NCBI GenBank assembly: GCA_025617745.1
Contig: CM046856.1
Span: 42,647,049 to 42,711,048, forward strand
DNA from: Heliocidaris erythrogramma
Lineage: Eukaryota > Echinodermata > Echinoidea > Camarodonta > Echinometridae
Length of the DNA stretch: 64,000 nucleotides
Reading direction: 5' to 3'
Position 1 is the stretch's first letter, and the number at the start of each line of letters is the position of its first letter. The notes below the pieces were generated by a model. It saw only the letters and a list, made by a program, of their open reading frames with translations, did not search any database and was not told the DNA's origin. This document shows positions 1 through 11,436 of this stretch, in pieces. The translations under genes and the position numbers were made by a program.

Positions 1-660
1 ATTTTGCCTGGCAGCGCCCCCCCCTCCAGTATGTTACCCCCACAGGGCCCCTAAAGGGCCACTCAGAGAAATTTCATGAACAACATTCATTCTTCATCTA
101 TAGAGGTATCTCCATACACAATACCAAGTATGAGCTATGCCTGGTTCTGGAGAAGAAGATGTTTGAAATTTACGTAGCTTTTACAATTGGGGGCCTTCCC
201 CCTGGGACCCCCTGGGGGCCACATGTACCATTTTAGCAACTTTGGGTCCCCTACCCCTAAGGATGATTCCTACCAAGTTTGGTTGAATTCCGATCATGTG
301 TTTTGGAGAAGAAGATCAGAATGTACATTTTGCCTGGCAGCGCCCCCCCCCCCCCTCCACTATGTTACCCCCACAGGGCCCCTATAGGGCCACTCAGAGA
401 AATTTCATGAACAACATTCATTCTTCATCTATAGAGGTATCTCCATACAAAATACCAAGTCTGAGCTATGCCTGGTTCTGGAGAAGAAGATGTTTGAAAG
501 TTACATAGCTTTTACAATTGGGGGCCCTCCCCCTGGGCCCCCCTGGGGGCCACATGTACCATTTTAGCAACTTTGGGTCCCCTACCCCTAAGGATGATTC
601 CTACCAAGTTTGGTTGAATTCCGATCATGGGTTTTGGAGAAGAAGATGAAAATGTAAAAA
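1..660. repeat. Two tandem copies of a 326-bp repeat with 163-bp half units
   Basis: The sequence starting at 1 recurs at 327 with few changes. Within each copy the phrase TGGAGAAGAAGAT appears twice, about 160 bp apart, in diverged contexts, so the basic module is about 163 bp. The array is cut by the left window edge. Modules of about 160 bp are known as satellites and as central repeats of Helitron-like elements in bivalves and other marine invertebrates; a link here is inference. Confidence 0.85.
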
Positions 661-664
661 GTTA

Positions 665-712
665 ACGGACGACGCACGACGCACGACGCACGACGCACGA
701 CGGACGACGGAC
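665..712. repeat. 7-bp microsatellite (ACGACGC-type)
   Basis: About six copies of a GACGCAC/GACGGAC heptamer directly follow the 326-bp repeat. They are followed by a short inverted motif (GCTCACTCGAGCC / GGCTCAGGTGAGC) at about 730-757, which could mark the end of the same mobile element. Confidence 0.8.
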
Positions 713-1720
713 AAATTTCCATCGCAATAGCTCACTCGAGCCATAGGCTCAGGTGAGCTAAAAAGGGGGGGGGGGCACAATCGAGAAAATGGCGGGTCGT
801 CTATGGTCGAAATGCATACTTTTCTTCCAAAGGGGGGGGGGGGGGGCACGGGCCGGAAGTGCCCCCCTGGATCCGCCAATGTGGTGGGGGGATTGCAAGT
901 GAGGGGTTACAACGATATATAAGGTGATACTTTCCCCCAATATTTAAACTATTTTTGGGGGGGGGTGATTGCAAGGCTTGCAAGGCTTGGGCGGATCCCG
1001 GGGGTGGCAGAATAGGCCGCGGCCCCCTTTTGAAACCCTTAAAGTACACAAACAAATTACCTCCTTAATTTATTTTTATTTGGAGGACGGGCGGAGGGGG
1101 AATTGCAAAGGAGGGGCTAAAACGATATAAGGGGATACTTTTCTCCAATATTTTATGAAGTATAAAGCGGAGATAAAGAGATATACTTTCCCCCAGTATT
1201 AAACTTTTTTTGGGGGGGCGGGTACTGCGCTGAAGTGGCAGATAAAAATTGAATTAAAAGGGGGTCCAACTGAAAGGCAAAGCCAAAAAAAGGCGGGGGT
1301 GTCCTCATGAACAAAAGAGGTAGAATACACTCAAGGAAATTCATTGTGATGACAATGCTGAAAATATACAATGATTTAAGATAGAAAAATTGGGATTTTT
1401 TTTTTTTTTTTGGGGGGGGGGGGGGAGTGGTTCACAGCCCCCATCCGGTATGTCCACGAATAAATAAATCAAGAATATATGAATACATGTACATTTCAAC
1501 CCCCCCCCCCCAACCTCCCCCCATGGCAGCACCAGTACATAGTGTCCTTTAAATGTTACACCCTTGATTAAATTAGAAATGCTCACTGCGTTCCCTACTT
1601 TTTTTGTACAGCAATTTACAATGTAGTTGAGTCCCCCCCCCCCCCCTCTCCCCCCCCCCCCCCACAAAGGCATTTTCACGAGTAGATATGGAACAACAGT
1701 CCTCAATATCGAGGCCCCGC
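713..1720. repeat. Degenerate G-run repeat region, no gene seen
   Basis: This stretch holds several G8-G14 and C10-C14 runs. A loosely repeated phrase, TACTTTCCCCCAATATT followed by AAACT and a G run, occurs near 927, 1136 and 1186. Proline- or glycine-rich open frames here come from the homopolymers and have no domain signal. Confidence 0.5.
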
Positions 1721-2273
1721 TGCTGTGTTATGTGGCTTGAAATTTCGTAGCACGGGGCATCGATAACGATTATAAGTAGTATGGTCGTGAAACAGGCCCC
1801 ATTTGGGCGCTGTAGGGCATGCAGTGGGGCCTGGATCACGAGTATAAATAGTGAGCTGGCTGAAGTTAGAACCATAATACAAAGGTATGATCGATTACAA
1901 TTGCAAACTAGCGGGGCCTGTATCACGAGTATGCCACAACACTCATAGGTACACGCCATTGCCGACTGTGTAGGAACGCAGGCAGAATGCAGGCGGTACT
2001 AATAATGCATCACTGTGCATTTTTGGCTGTATTTAAGTTAATACCTGCGGTTGAAATCTACTTAAATATAAAGAATTATATTGAATAATAGATGATTTAA
2101 ACTTACCATTTTGTTTTGTGACCTTTGAAGAGGGTTTCCTGAAATTTTGGGTACTTTTTGTCGATAACTCCTATCGAGTCCCGTCAGAGCATCCATTTTC
2201 TATCTTTCACGATTATGATGAAGGGAGCCCTCAGCGCTCGTAGTGGTACCGGCGCGATCGGTTCGTCGATCTC
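1721..2273. repeat. Degenerate ~87-bp repeats, otherwise unremarkable
   Basis: A phrase of the type GGGGCCTGxATCACGAGTAT occurs near 1757, 1829 and 1914, suggesting an old tandem repeat of roughly 80-90 bp. The rest, to 2273, shows no gene. Confidence 0.35.
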
Positions 2274-2503
2274 CTACGAAGACCTGGAAGGGCCAAACTG
2301 ACGACGTAAAAAAATTAAAAATATTACGTACGTACGTAATAATACTATGTACGTACGTACGTAATAATTACTACGTACGTACGTATTATTATTACGTACG
2401 TACGTAGTAATTATCACGTACGTACGTAGTATTTAATACGTAGGTACGTAGTATATTTTTTATTTTTTTACGTCGTCAGTTTGGCCCTTTCAGGTCTTCG
2501 TAG
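2274..2503. mobile_element. 230-bp hairpin MITE with an (ACGT)n core
   Basis: The terminal inverted repeats begin CTACGAAGACCTGGAAGG on the left and end CCTTTCAGGTCTTCGTAG on the right, and extend about 40 bp with few mismatches. The interior is almost wholly ACGTACGTACGT blocks separated by AT spacers, so the element is self-complementary at two scales. No coding sequence. Confidence 0.8.
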
Positions 2504-3450
2504 AATAGCTTGTGTGCGTAACATTCTGCGTACGTATCTATGGTGCGTAACCATGTAGAGCGGCCTCACTAGTGCGCAACGTATTGAGAGCAGTCGTCAT
2601 ACGTATCGATGTCTGTGTAACAACTACCAAAAACAAGGCTGTAAATGTAAGTTTTTATAACTTTCTACATTTTGTGTCTTAACGAACTTGTAAATTCATA
2701 TGTATAGACTGATACCTAAGTATCAGTTTGCCCACAAAAACCTCCATTTCAAACAAAATTACATCTGTATCCCCAATACCCAGTATACACACATGTATAT
2801 CATATGATCCTAATGGTCAATATGAGTTATGACCATTCACATTGCTTGCTGATGTGGCCACAAATACAAAATTTAGCACACGTATGACTATGACGATAGA
2901 AAACTAGTATGAAAATAGTGGTGTTGTTTAATAATATAGTTGTCAGTAAGACTAAAAGTAAGAGTAGACCACTGTCTTGCCACTCTTTGTGTTTTTGATA
3001 CTATATCACCAAATAAGGCAATCTACGGCATGCAATGCCCATGACTAACGCCGCGCTGCTCCGATTAGCTCCACCCACTTGTCATTCATGCATACGTACG
3101 TCGTACATGTACCGGTACGTCCAACTCTCAAAGTACATGCATACACGTACACATGTAGCTCAATCACTAAACCCAGTCCCGAACGTGCATTTTCCTGTGT
3201 TTTCATACGCCGGTTCTCATACAATCGCGAAATCGTAGCATTTTAGCAACGAAGGACAATTATCAATACTGTACTAGGCCTACTGCATTAAATAAGGGTA
3301 TCATAATCATCTTACCTGCATGACTGTTTCTTTGGCTGAAGAAGAAATACAATGGCTGGAACACAAAAAGAGAAAATCTAACAGCTTTGTGTCTCTCGCT
3401 TCACAGTTTCCGCTTCTCAAGATTGATATTTACACGACGTACGTTGTTTC
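2504..3450. other. Intergenic, no gene seen
   Basis: AT-rich sequence with several CATGTACATG-like phrases. Open frames are short, lack splice or domain support, and I see no repeat structure. Confidence 0.5.
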
Positions 3451-3911
3451 GACGTGTATGGCGCGCCATTTGACCAATAATTCAGATAAACACTGTTTAT
3501 CGACCGATAAACACTGTTTATCGACCGATAAACATAGTTTTTCCAGAGAAACTGATTATCACTCGATAAACATAGTTTATCCGGAAAAACATTGTTCATC
3601 GCCGATAAACATAGTTTATCCCCGATAAACATAGTTTATCCGGATAAACATTGTTTTTTCCGGAAAAACATTGTTTATCGGCGATAAACAATGTTTTTTC
3701 CGGATAAACTATGTTTATCGACTGATAATCATAGTTTCTCTCGATAAACAGTGTTTATCGCCGATAAACATAGTTTATCCGGAAAAACATTGTTTATCCA
3801 GATAAACTATGTTTATCTTCGATAAATAATGTTTTTCCGGATAAACTATGTTTATCGAGTGATAAACAGTGTTTATCTGAATTATTGGGCAAATAACGCG
3901 CCATAGACGTC
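3451..3911. mobile_element. Palindromic MITE packed with ATAAACA/TGTTTAT modules, copy 1
   Basis: Inverted ends of about 50 bp (GACGTGTATGGCGCGCCATT on the left; its near-complement GCGCCATAGACGT on the right) enclose an array of short palindromes of the form GATAAACANTGTTTATC, joined by CGACC, CCGGA or CGCC. Many single units can form hairpins, as can the whole element. ATAAACA/TGTTTAT matches the forkhead core TRTTTRY, so the array holds dozens of such cores; function is untested. Confidence 0.8.
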
Positions 3912-4620
3912 CACTCACTGTATACTGTACATGCATTGCACTGCACATGTACTGTCGATCGCTATCGAAAATAGCCCGGCCCCACTTGCTAGCCCGACTC
4001 CCTTGCTAGTGACCAAGCTTTATTTGCATGTGGGTGTGTGTGTGGGGGGGGGGGGGGTCCGTTTGCCCAATAATTCAGATAAATACTGTTTATCGACCGA
4101 TAAACATAGTTTATCCGGAAAAATTATCGCCGATAAACAGTATTTATCGCCGATAAACATAGTTTATCAACTGATAATCATAGTTTCTCTCGATAAACAC
4201 TGTTTATCGACCGATAAACATTGTTTTTTGGCGATAAACATAGTTTTTCTCGATAAACACTGTTTATCAGTCGATAAACATAGTTTATCCGTCGATAAAC
4301 AGTGTTTATCGCTGATAAACAATGTTTATCCAGAAAAACTATGTTTATCCGGATAAACTATGTTTAACGAGTGATAATCATAGTTTCTCTGGAAAAACTA
4401 TGTTTATCGGCGATAAACAGTGTTTATCTGAATTATTGGGCAAATAGCGCGCCATAGACGTCCACTCACTGTATACTCTACATGCATTGCACTGCACATG
4501 TACTGTCGATCGCTATCGAAAATAGCCCGGCCCCACTATAGTGTAGTACCATGAAGCTAGTACGTTGCTAGTGACCAAGCTTTATTTGCATGTGGGTGTG
4601 TGTGTGTGGGGGGGGGGGGG
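3893..4620. repeat. Tandem duplication carrying the palindromic element flank
   Basis: The right flank of copy 1 (GCGCCATAGACGTCCACTC through CTTTATTTGCATGTGGGTG, about 3896-4036) recurs after copy 2 at about 4449-4600 with few differences. One segment of about 560 bp, including the MITE, was therefore duplicated in tandem. Confidence 0.75.
4062..4444. mobile_element. Palindromic MITE, copy 2
   Basis: A second array of the same GATAAACANTGTTTATC modules, bounded by CCCAATAATTCAG and CTGAATTATTGGG. Its outer left arm is lost where a G run begins. The unit order differs from copy 1, so the arrays have rearranged internally. Confidence 0.75.
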
Positions 4621-4667
4621 GGGTCCGTGTGCGTGCGCGTGTGGGTGTGTGTGTGTGTGTGTGTGTT
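4590..4667. repeat. G run and (GT)n microsatellite
   Basis: A GTGTGTGG stretch, a G15 run and a second (GT)n tract. The His/Thr-rich reading on the minus strand is an artefact of this repeat. Confidence 0.85.
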
Positions 4668-4715
4668 TAATAATAGATCCCGTAAAATTATGATTTGTTC
4701 ACTTTGTTTGGATAT

Positions 4716-4978
4716 GAAGAGTTTTCTTGCAAAAGGCCCTAAATCCACTTTACCTACTTCTTAGTAAATTGAGATTTTTTGTTTCACACAGTTCTATGAT
4801 TTCATTCAAGAAGATCTTCATGTATGTTTAAGAGACATCACCACAAGTAACAATAATCACAATTTTAAAAATCCTGCGGCCGTCAAATATTTTATATGAT
4901 TTTTTATATTTATTATTTTTTTGGATTTAGGGCCTTTTGCAAGAAAAGTGGGATTTAGGGCCTTTTGCAAGAAAAGTC
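4716..4978. repeat. Inverted and direct copies of a 27-bp phrase
   Basis: TTTTCTTGCAAAAGGCCCTAAATCC at about 4721 is repeated as its complement GGATTTAGGGCCTTTTGCAAG at about 4923 and again at 4951. A shortened copy lies at about 5624. The block between is plain AT-rich DNA. Confidence 0.65.
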
Positions 4979-5224
4979 TTGAATGATAATAGTAATTTAC
5001 GCATTAAAAATCTTTCTAATGAACCAAAAATCCACCGCCCTTGTTCACCTAACCTCTTGTGCTGCTCCACCTGCCTATGTTCAATGGGTTATAATAAACC
5101 TTGCCTGATATAGCAACATTATAAAATCAATCAAAATTTAAACTTCGAAAGATAATTGGGGTGACTTATCGAAAATCATCATCTGCCCTTAATAAAGCAG
5201 ATTTGCTCAAAATAAAAACAATAT

Positions 5225-5520
5225 CTACTGTATCCAGAGTAGAATGCATCATCATAATCAACATCACATCACGTAACCAATACCATCATTATCACCCGTA
5301 TAATTGCCATCGTCATCACACCATTACCATCATCAGAACATTCAGCATCACACCATCATACACATGAATGAAATCAGCATCAACATCATCATAACCAACA
5401 TCATCATTGTTGTTATCATCATTATTGCCATTATCATCACCATCATAACCATCACCATCATCATCGTCATTATGGAGATCGTAAATACCTTTATCGCCAT
5501 TATCATCGCCACCATCATTT
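5225..5520. repeat. Degenerate (ATC/CAT)n trinucleotide region
   Basis: Nearly 300 bases of imperfect ATC, CAC and ATT triplets. All three forward frames give His/Ile/Thr-rich readings and the reverse gives Met-rich ones, as expected of a microsatellite rather than a protein. Confidence 0.8.
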
Positions 5521-5984
5521 TTTTAACAAACTTCCTGAAACTTTTAGAAGTTGAAATATAGCCAGTTTGCTGCACATGGTGAATCTCTATTAAGGCATAT
5601 AAAAAAGTGCCATATGATAAAAAATGGATTTAGGGCTCTTCATATACATCATCACACTAATATGTTTAAATCTTATATAATCATGTATGGAATAATTTCA
5701 ATTCACTTACAGCATTAGAAACGCACATTTTTATTAGTTTTGACTTTACATTCCAGAGGAAGAATATTTTGCATGATAATAATATAAGTGATGATAAAGT
5801 ATTTTGTTTATTTTGTTAAAACATTCAAAGAGCTTTGATTGTATAATTTGTGTTTCACTCATTAATAAAGATCATTGAAAAAAAAAGTGTGTGTGTGGGG
5901 GTGTGCGTGTGTGTTAGTTTTAATATAGTCTTGAATATTTTTGAGCACAATCTAATTTTCAATGCATAAAATCTAGGATAATTT

Positions 5985-6690
5985 ATGAACATTTTGTCAA
6001 AGAGTTGCAAGACACTTAGTTTACAGATAGGGGATGATCACAACAACTTTGATTTTACCGATAAGGAATTGGGGGAACTATTAGTCAGACCGAGAAGTTC
6101 AACACTGATTTGGAAATGCATGAGAATTTCAGTTTATGTTAGTACACGGGGTCGTATATACCAAAGAACAACTTATGAAATTTGGTTTTGTAGCTGATAA
6201 CATATGCTCCTTTTGTCAACTTGAACCAGAGACATATTCGCATTTATTTTTGAAGTGTGACAAGGTTAAACAGATATGGAAATTTGTGACTGAACATTAT
6301 GATATAGCTGAATTGAAAAATATGAATTGGCAAGAAATATTTTTGGGAATCACGGGTAATTCTGATAGATCTAAGTGTGTACACAGTCTGATGATTTTGT
6401 TGAAATATACTATTTTCAAATCTACGTCAGAAAATAATTTGCCAACCAGAGAAAAGATAGTAAAAATTATTTCGGAATTTATAGAGGATGAAAAAACTTT
6501 AGCGTCAAAAGCAGGTACACTGCATTTGGGAACATATAAACCTGGATTGATTGACCTTGGGGTACTTTCTACTATTTTCAGTCCATTCCCTGTTTCCCAC
6601 TCATTCTACGCTGCCTCGATTGTTTCCTCTTGTTCTGTGTGTTTATGTAGTTGCTTATTGTATATATTATTATTATTATGTATTATATAA
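5985..6690 (+). pseudogene. 3' fragment of an L1/Tx1-like LINE ORF2 (RT-associated zinc-binding region)
   Basis: The reading from about 6136 contains GVVYTKEQLMKFGFV, then CSFCQLEPETYSHLFLKC and KQIWKFV. This C-x2-C...H-x4-C arrangement is the zinc-binding segment found after the reverse transcriptase of L1/Tx1-type LINEs. The preceding frame (5985-6180) reads KELGELLVRPRSST and must shift to join it, so the copy is broken. No RT core is present. The stretch after about 6545 has lost similarity. The 29-base phrase at 6517-6545 is repeated at 6959-6987. Confidence 0.7.
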
Positions 6691-6986
6691 GTCAGGAATG
6701 TGGACAGGAGGGATCCTGAGATGATGTTATGAATAGGTGTATGCGTGTGGGTGCTTTTGTGTGTATGTGTGTTGTGTGGGTGGTGTACATGTATACGCAT
6801 TCAAACCGATGACATCGAACAAAGAGAACAATGGGTCATCGGTAGCAATTCAATAGGTCATCGGTTGTCAACAATTGGTGAGGTTTATTCCGTCAATGAA
6901 TTTTGTGACGCAATTCAATAGTGGAGTCATCGGTTGAAATTCGAACAATAGCTTACAAACACTGCATTTGGGAACATATAAACCTG

Positions 6987-7117
6987 GTCACTCACCACAT
7001 TATGTGCTACCCACGCGCGTCTTAAGCCTGAAAACAGACCCTTCTCGACGTTTTTTGTGGACGAGCGTAGGTAGCACATAATGTGGTGAGTGACTCCCCC
7101 CCCCCCCCCCCCCCCCC
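6987..7117. repeat. 108-bp hairpin followed by C22
   Basis: GTCACTCACCACATTATGTG at 6987 pairs with CACATAATGTGGTGAGTGAC ending at 7094, giving a near-perfect stem of about 28 bp around a loop of about 50 bases. A run of 22 C follows at 7096-7117. This resembles a short MITE or fold-back. Confidence 0.75.
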
Positions 7118-7702
7118 GGCACTGTACAATCAGGAAAATGTAACTTAGTATTAGTAACTTAAATATCCCTTGTACAATCATACCAATGCGCCTCAAACAA
7201 AGGAACCAAGATCTACATTCAGGAAAATCTAACTTCACAACGACGAGACCTCGCATATGCTGCTCGAAAAAGCGTACGGTGAAAATGTTTGGACTATAAT
7301 GATGGAAAAAATCACTGCTCTCGTGTCTACCTCAGGAACAGACTATAATCGAATCACCATCAGAAATAAAGGTGATGTAGATAGACCGTCACTAACTGAA
7401 ACGTTGACCAAACACAATTGGATAAAAAAACTAGTTTAATCTAATTAAATGATAATAAAATATCCATGTATAGTTTGCCAGAAAACTGTTTTTTTTTAAA
7501 TGCGCTCTTATGTGTAACATGTACCAAATGGTGTCATCTTGTTTGTTCTCATGAAAGTATGAATGTATTTTTAAGTACCAATGACTGGATCCCTGGAAGT
7601 GGATTAACAGAGGATAAATGTATATAAACTCCCAGAAAGACAATGATTCTGGTTTGTGTAATAAAAGACAGTCACTATCAATTGATGCTCAATTGCAATC
7701 AG

Positions 7703-7969
7703 TACACTGCAAAAAACAGGGTGTTAATTTAACACCATCTCGGTATCAATATTGGGCTACACCAGATAAGTGTCAAAACAACACCAGTTAGTGTTAAAAC
7801 AACACCAGTTTGATATTGTTCTATACCAGATAAGTGTCAAAACAACACCAGTTAGTGTTAAAACAACGCCAGTTTGATTCGAAACTGGTGTTGTTTTAAC
7901 ACTTATCTGGTGTAGCCCAATATAGATACCGAGATGGTGTTAAATTAACACCCTGGTTTTTGCAATGTA
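7703..7969. mobile_element. 267-bp MITE, probably Tc1/mariner-type
   Basis: The long inverted repeat begins TACACTGCAAAAAACAGGG and ends CCTGGTTTTTGCAATGTA, with flanking TA on both sides fitting a TA target duplication. Arms of about 70 bp include GGTGTTAATTTAACACC and GGGCTACACCAGATAAGTGT and their complements. The middle has two direct copies of a GTGTCAAAACAACACCAG module. It ends 15 bp before the LINE endonuclease reading. Confidence 0.8.
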
Positions 7970-7984
7970 TATAATGAAAATGGA

Positions 7985-8623
7985 ATGAAAATGGCACATT
8001 TGAACTGTGTATCGCTGACCAAGAATAAAGATGAATTGCGATTAATAATGAAGAAAACTAACATGGACGTAGTGACTCTCCGTGATGAGACACATTTAAA
8101 TGAGAATATCTGTGGCAGTGAAATTGGTATCTATGATTTTGATCTCATACGTAAAGATAGAAATCGTGCTGGTGGCGGTATAGCTACCTACATAAAAAGT
8201 TCAATTAATCATATAGTTCGGACTATATGATTGAATGAATGAATGAATTGAATGAATTGAATGAATTGAATGAATTGAATGAATGAATGAAATGAATGAC
8301 TGATTTATGTGAAGAAGATTTAGAAACGATTGTTTTTGGAGATAAAACCATGCAATGTTAAACCATTCTTTTTAGTTGTATGGTACAGACCCCCGAATTC
8401 AAATGTGAGTAAATTTCACTTGTTTGAAACTGTTCTATTCAAGCTTGATGCTTTAAATCACGATTATGTTATTCTGGGTGATATGAATTGTGACATGATG
8501 ACAAATCAACAATCCTGGCAAACTAAACGTTTAATTGAATTGATAGATACTACGGGACTGGATCAACGTGTCAAATCCCCTACTAGGGTAACTGCAACCA
8601 ATTCTATACTTTGGTTGACTTGA
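7985..8623 (+). pseudogene. LINE AP-endonuclease domain, broken
   Basis: The first part reads AHLNCVSLTKNKDELRLIM, then DVVTLRDETHLNENI and RNRAGGGIATYIK, which match the N-terminal, catalytic-Glu and GGG(I/V)A motifs of APE-type LINE endonucleases. After a microsatellite the second part reads LVVWYRPPNSN and DYVILGDMNCDM, the YRPP and GD-N motifs. Here Thr-Leu-Arg-Asp-Glu-Thr replaces the usual x-L-x-E-T-W pattern. A stop at 8228 separates the parts. Confidence 0.8.
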
Positions 8624-9552
8624 TATTAACAACTATAGAGCGAAAATTCGAAATACTGAAGTAATACCCATTCCATTAAGTGATCATTACATGATATATT
8701 GTATATGGGGAAACAGCAAGTGTACAAAGAAAATGTTCATAAATATAAGATTTCCAGGGACATCAGAAAAGTCAATATGACACGTTATAGTGAAGATATT
8801 GGTCCACTCACATGGGACTCTGTTTATAACGCAGTGAATGTTGTAAATGCCTATACCCTATTTGAAAGTGCATTAAAAAGTGTAATAGATAAACATGCTC
8901 CTTTAAAACATACTCGAGTAAAGAAAAAGGAATCACCGTGGATCAATGATGACATAATACAAGCAATTCGTGAGCGTATATAATGAGGCCAAGAATAAAG
9001 CAAAACAGACTCGGTTACTTGATGACTTGAAAGTATATCGAAAACTGAGAAATGATGTGACAGCAAAGATTCGTAGATCTAAGAAAGATTATATCTCTGA
9101 TTCAGTTAAAAATAGCAATGGTCAATCTGCAAATGTTTGGAAATCTCTGAATAATGTTATGCCACAAAAGAAAAGTGTGTCAAAAATATCATTGATTCAG
9201 AAGGATGGTACGTAAAGAGTGTAGTAATAAGAAAGAAATTGCAGAACAATAAATTTAATGAATATTTTGCGAGTATCGGACAAGCCATTCAAAAGAACAT
9301 ATTGGTAGAGAATGTAGAAAACCATTATAACCATATTTTAGAAAATCTGTCGAAACCAAATATCAGAGTTTAAGATTGTAACTGAAGAGGAAATAATAAA
9401 AGTTATCAATAACATGAGTTTTAAAAAGAGTGGGGGACTCGATTAAACCTATTGTAACTCAATTCGCAAAACCCCTCTGTTATATATCATTAGAAACGGG
9501 AGTAATACCTAATAATTTAAATTAACACGAGTCAGGCCAATATTGAAAGGAG

Positions 9553-10161
9553 GTGAGAAAACGGACATGGGAAACTATAGTCCCATCTCTATATTGCCTT
9601 TGTTTGCAAAAGTTATCGAGAAAATTGTATTTGATCAAATACATATATATTAGTGTAAAAATTCATTACTATGTACACAACAATCTGGGTTTCGACCGAA
9701 TCACTCGACCATGTATGACAGCATTACTCAATGTCACTGAAAATATACTTGATAGTCTAGATAAGGGAAATCTGGTTAAGATAGTTGCCTTAGATCTTCG
9801 AAAGGCGTTTGATACAGTAGACCATGTGTTGTTACTAAACAAACTCAGGAGAAAGGGCATTTGTAAGAAAGAGTTACAATGGTTTAAAGACTACCTGTTT
9901 AATCATTGTCAGTGTACGGTGGTAAATGTTATTCAGTCATCTATGCAAAACATAACCTGTGGAATTCCACAGGGAAGTAATATTGGCCCCCTCCTGTTTG
10001 TAATATATTATATCGATGACCTGACTAAAGTCTTGAGGAGTAGTAAAGTATACACTTGTGTATACGTTGAAAATAAGAATGTAGACATGCTGGTCAATAC
10101 TCTGAATGAGGATCTCTCTGCGATAGACAAATGGTTGGTACACAGAATAAGTTGGCATTGA
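9553..10161 (+). pseudogene. LINE reverse transcriptase domain lacking the YADD box
   Basis: Recognisable RT motifs are LDLRKAFDTVDHVLL (motif A), a following EL-WFKDYL, then CGIPQGSNIGPLLF (motif B). Where YADD should follow, the reading is SKVYTCVYVENKNVDML, so the catalytic Asp-Asp segment is missing, consistent with a short in-frame deletion. The frame closes at 10161. Thumb-like readings resume in other frames, with KKCEFLLVGS just after. Confidence 0.8.
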
Positions 10162-10867
10162 ATGCAAAGAAATGTGAGTTTTTGTTGGTAGGGAGTAGAA
10201 ATCGGATTAAAAAGGTAGTTGTTCCTGATGTTCATATAGGCAAACATGTAATTCAAAGAGAAACACATGGAATACCTTGGAGTCTTAACTGATGAATATA
10301 TTGACTGGAGCAAACAGGTAGATAGGCTTAAACAAGATGTAGTGAAAAGTTTGTTTTTATTGAAAAGAATACGTCCTTTTATATATCACAACAAACAGCA
10401 TTAATCGTTTATCAGAGCATCATTCAAAGCAAGTTTGACTACTGTGATGTTATTTGGGGAAACCTCGGAAAAGTATACAATGTCCGTCTTCAAAAACTGC
10501 AAAATAGAGCACTCCGTTGTGTTTTAGATGTGGACTGGATGTATTCCTCTGAATTTTTGTTCACGAAATTAAATGTAAAAACTCTTTTACAAAGGCGAAA
10601 TGAACGCACTCTACATTGTAATGTACAAAGTTGCACATGGTCTGTTACCAGAGAGTACCTGTAGTCAATTCATATTCAGTCATAGTAACTATAACTTCAG
10701 ACATTCATATTTTAAAATTAAATTGCCACCGGTTAAAACCAACTTTAAAAAGAGAAGTTTATAATACAGAGGAGCAAAACCATGGAACGAATTACCAAAT
10801 GATGTAAAAGCTTTAAGCTTTTACAATTTCAAATTGCAATGTAAATTGAGGTATAGGAGCAATAACT

Positions 10868-11085
10868 TTTCACTCTCTCTCTCACTCTCTCTCTCTCTCC
10901 CTCTTACTCTCTCTTTCTTACTTTGTTTTTCCTTCTTTTACTTCTCTCTTTTCGTTTTCTTACCTCTATATCTCCTTCTCTTTCTTACCTTTTTCTTTCT
11001 TTCTTTCTTCAATTCTTTTCTCTATCTCTCTTTTCTTTCTTAACCCCTTTACTCTTTCTCTCTTTATTTTCTCTCCTGCCTCTTA
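10868..11085. repeat. CT-rich low-complexity stretch
   Basis: Mostly CTCT, TTCTTT and CTTTCTT triplets inside the LINE 3' region. Leu/Phe/Ser-rich forward readings here are artefacts. Confidence 0.85.
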
Positions 11086-11436
11086 TAACTCTCAGTAAGA
11101 CACACCCTGTGCAATCTCATGCAATAATGTTATTGAATCTTGCCTTAATCAGTATTCCTATTTTTATTTATTATTATTTTTTTTTAGTTTTAAATTTTGT
11201 TTTCCTCATGTACTCTTATTTTATCATATGTTATTTCATGTTGATTTGTTGTTTTGGGTTTTTTTACTGTAAATATTTATTTTATATGTGTAAGAGGATT
11301 TGCATGTATTTCTTTTGTTAGTTTCTATGTGATATTCCTCATGTGTTATACTTTGTATGTTTTTTATGTATGCACAGACTTGCAGAAGAACAGCCATTGC
11401 CGTGTTGAAATAAAATTAAATAAATAAATAAGTAAA

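Larger units (their letters stand above)
7985..11436 (+). mobile_element. Decayed CR1/L2-like non-LTR retrotransposon
   Basis: The order is endonuclease fragments (7985-8625), linker readings (8699-9215), reverse transcriptase (9553-10161), a C-terminal remnant to about 10850, a CT-rich stretch and a 3' tail GTGTTGAAATAAAATTAAAT followed by (AAAT)n at about 11405-11436. The tail matches the minus-strand LINE tail at 37.5 kb. Frames change repeatedly, and a GAAT microsatellite (8227-8300) interrupts the endonuclease. The copy cannot be active. The clade call rests on the EN-RT order and short repeat tail. Confidence 0.8.

Noticed and set aside
625-1706. Several minus-strand Pro-, Gly- or Arg-rich frames of 60-128 codons
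   Set aside because: They read through C/G homopolymers and the heptamer repeat, have no domain, and overlap each other in several frames.
3451-4444. CRISPR-like array of short repeats
   Set aside because: Units are palindromes separated by 3-5 bases, not constant repeats with unique spacers, and the genome is animal.
5161-5575. His/Ile-rich and Met-rich open frames on both strands
   Set aside because: Products of an imperfect ATC trinucleotide tract; all frames look alike.
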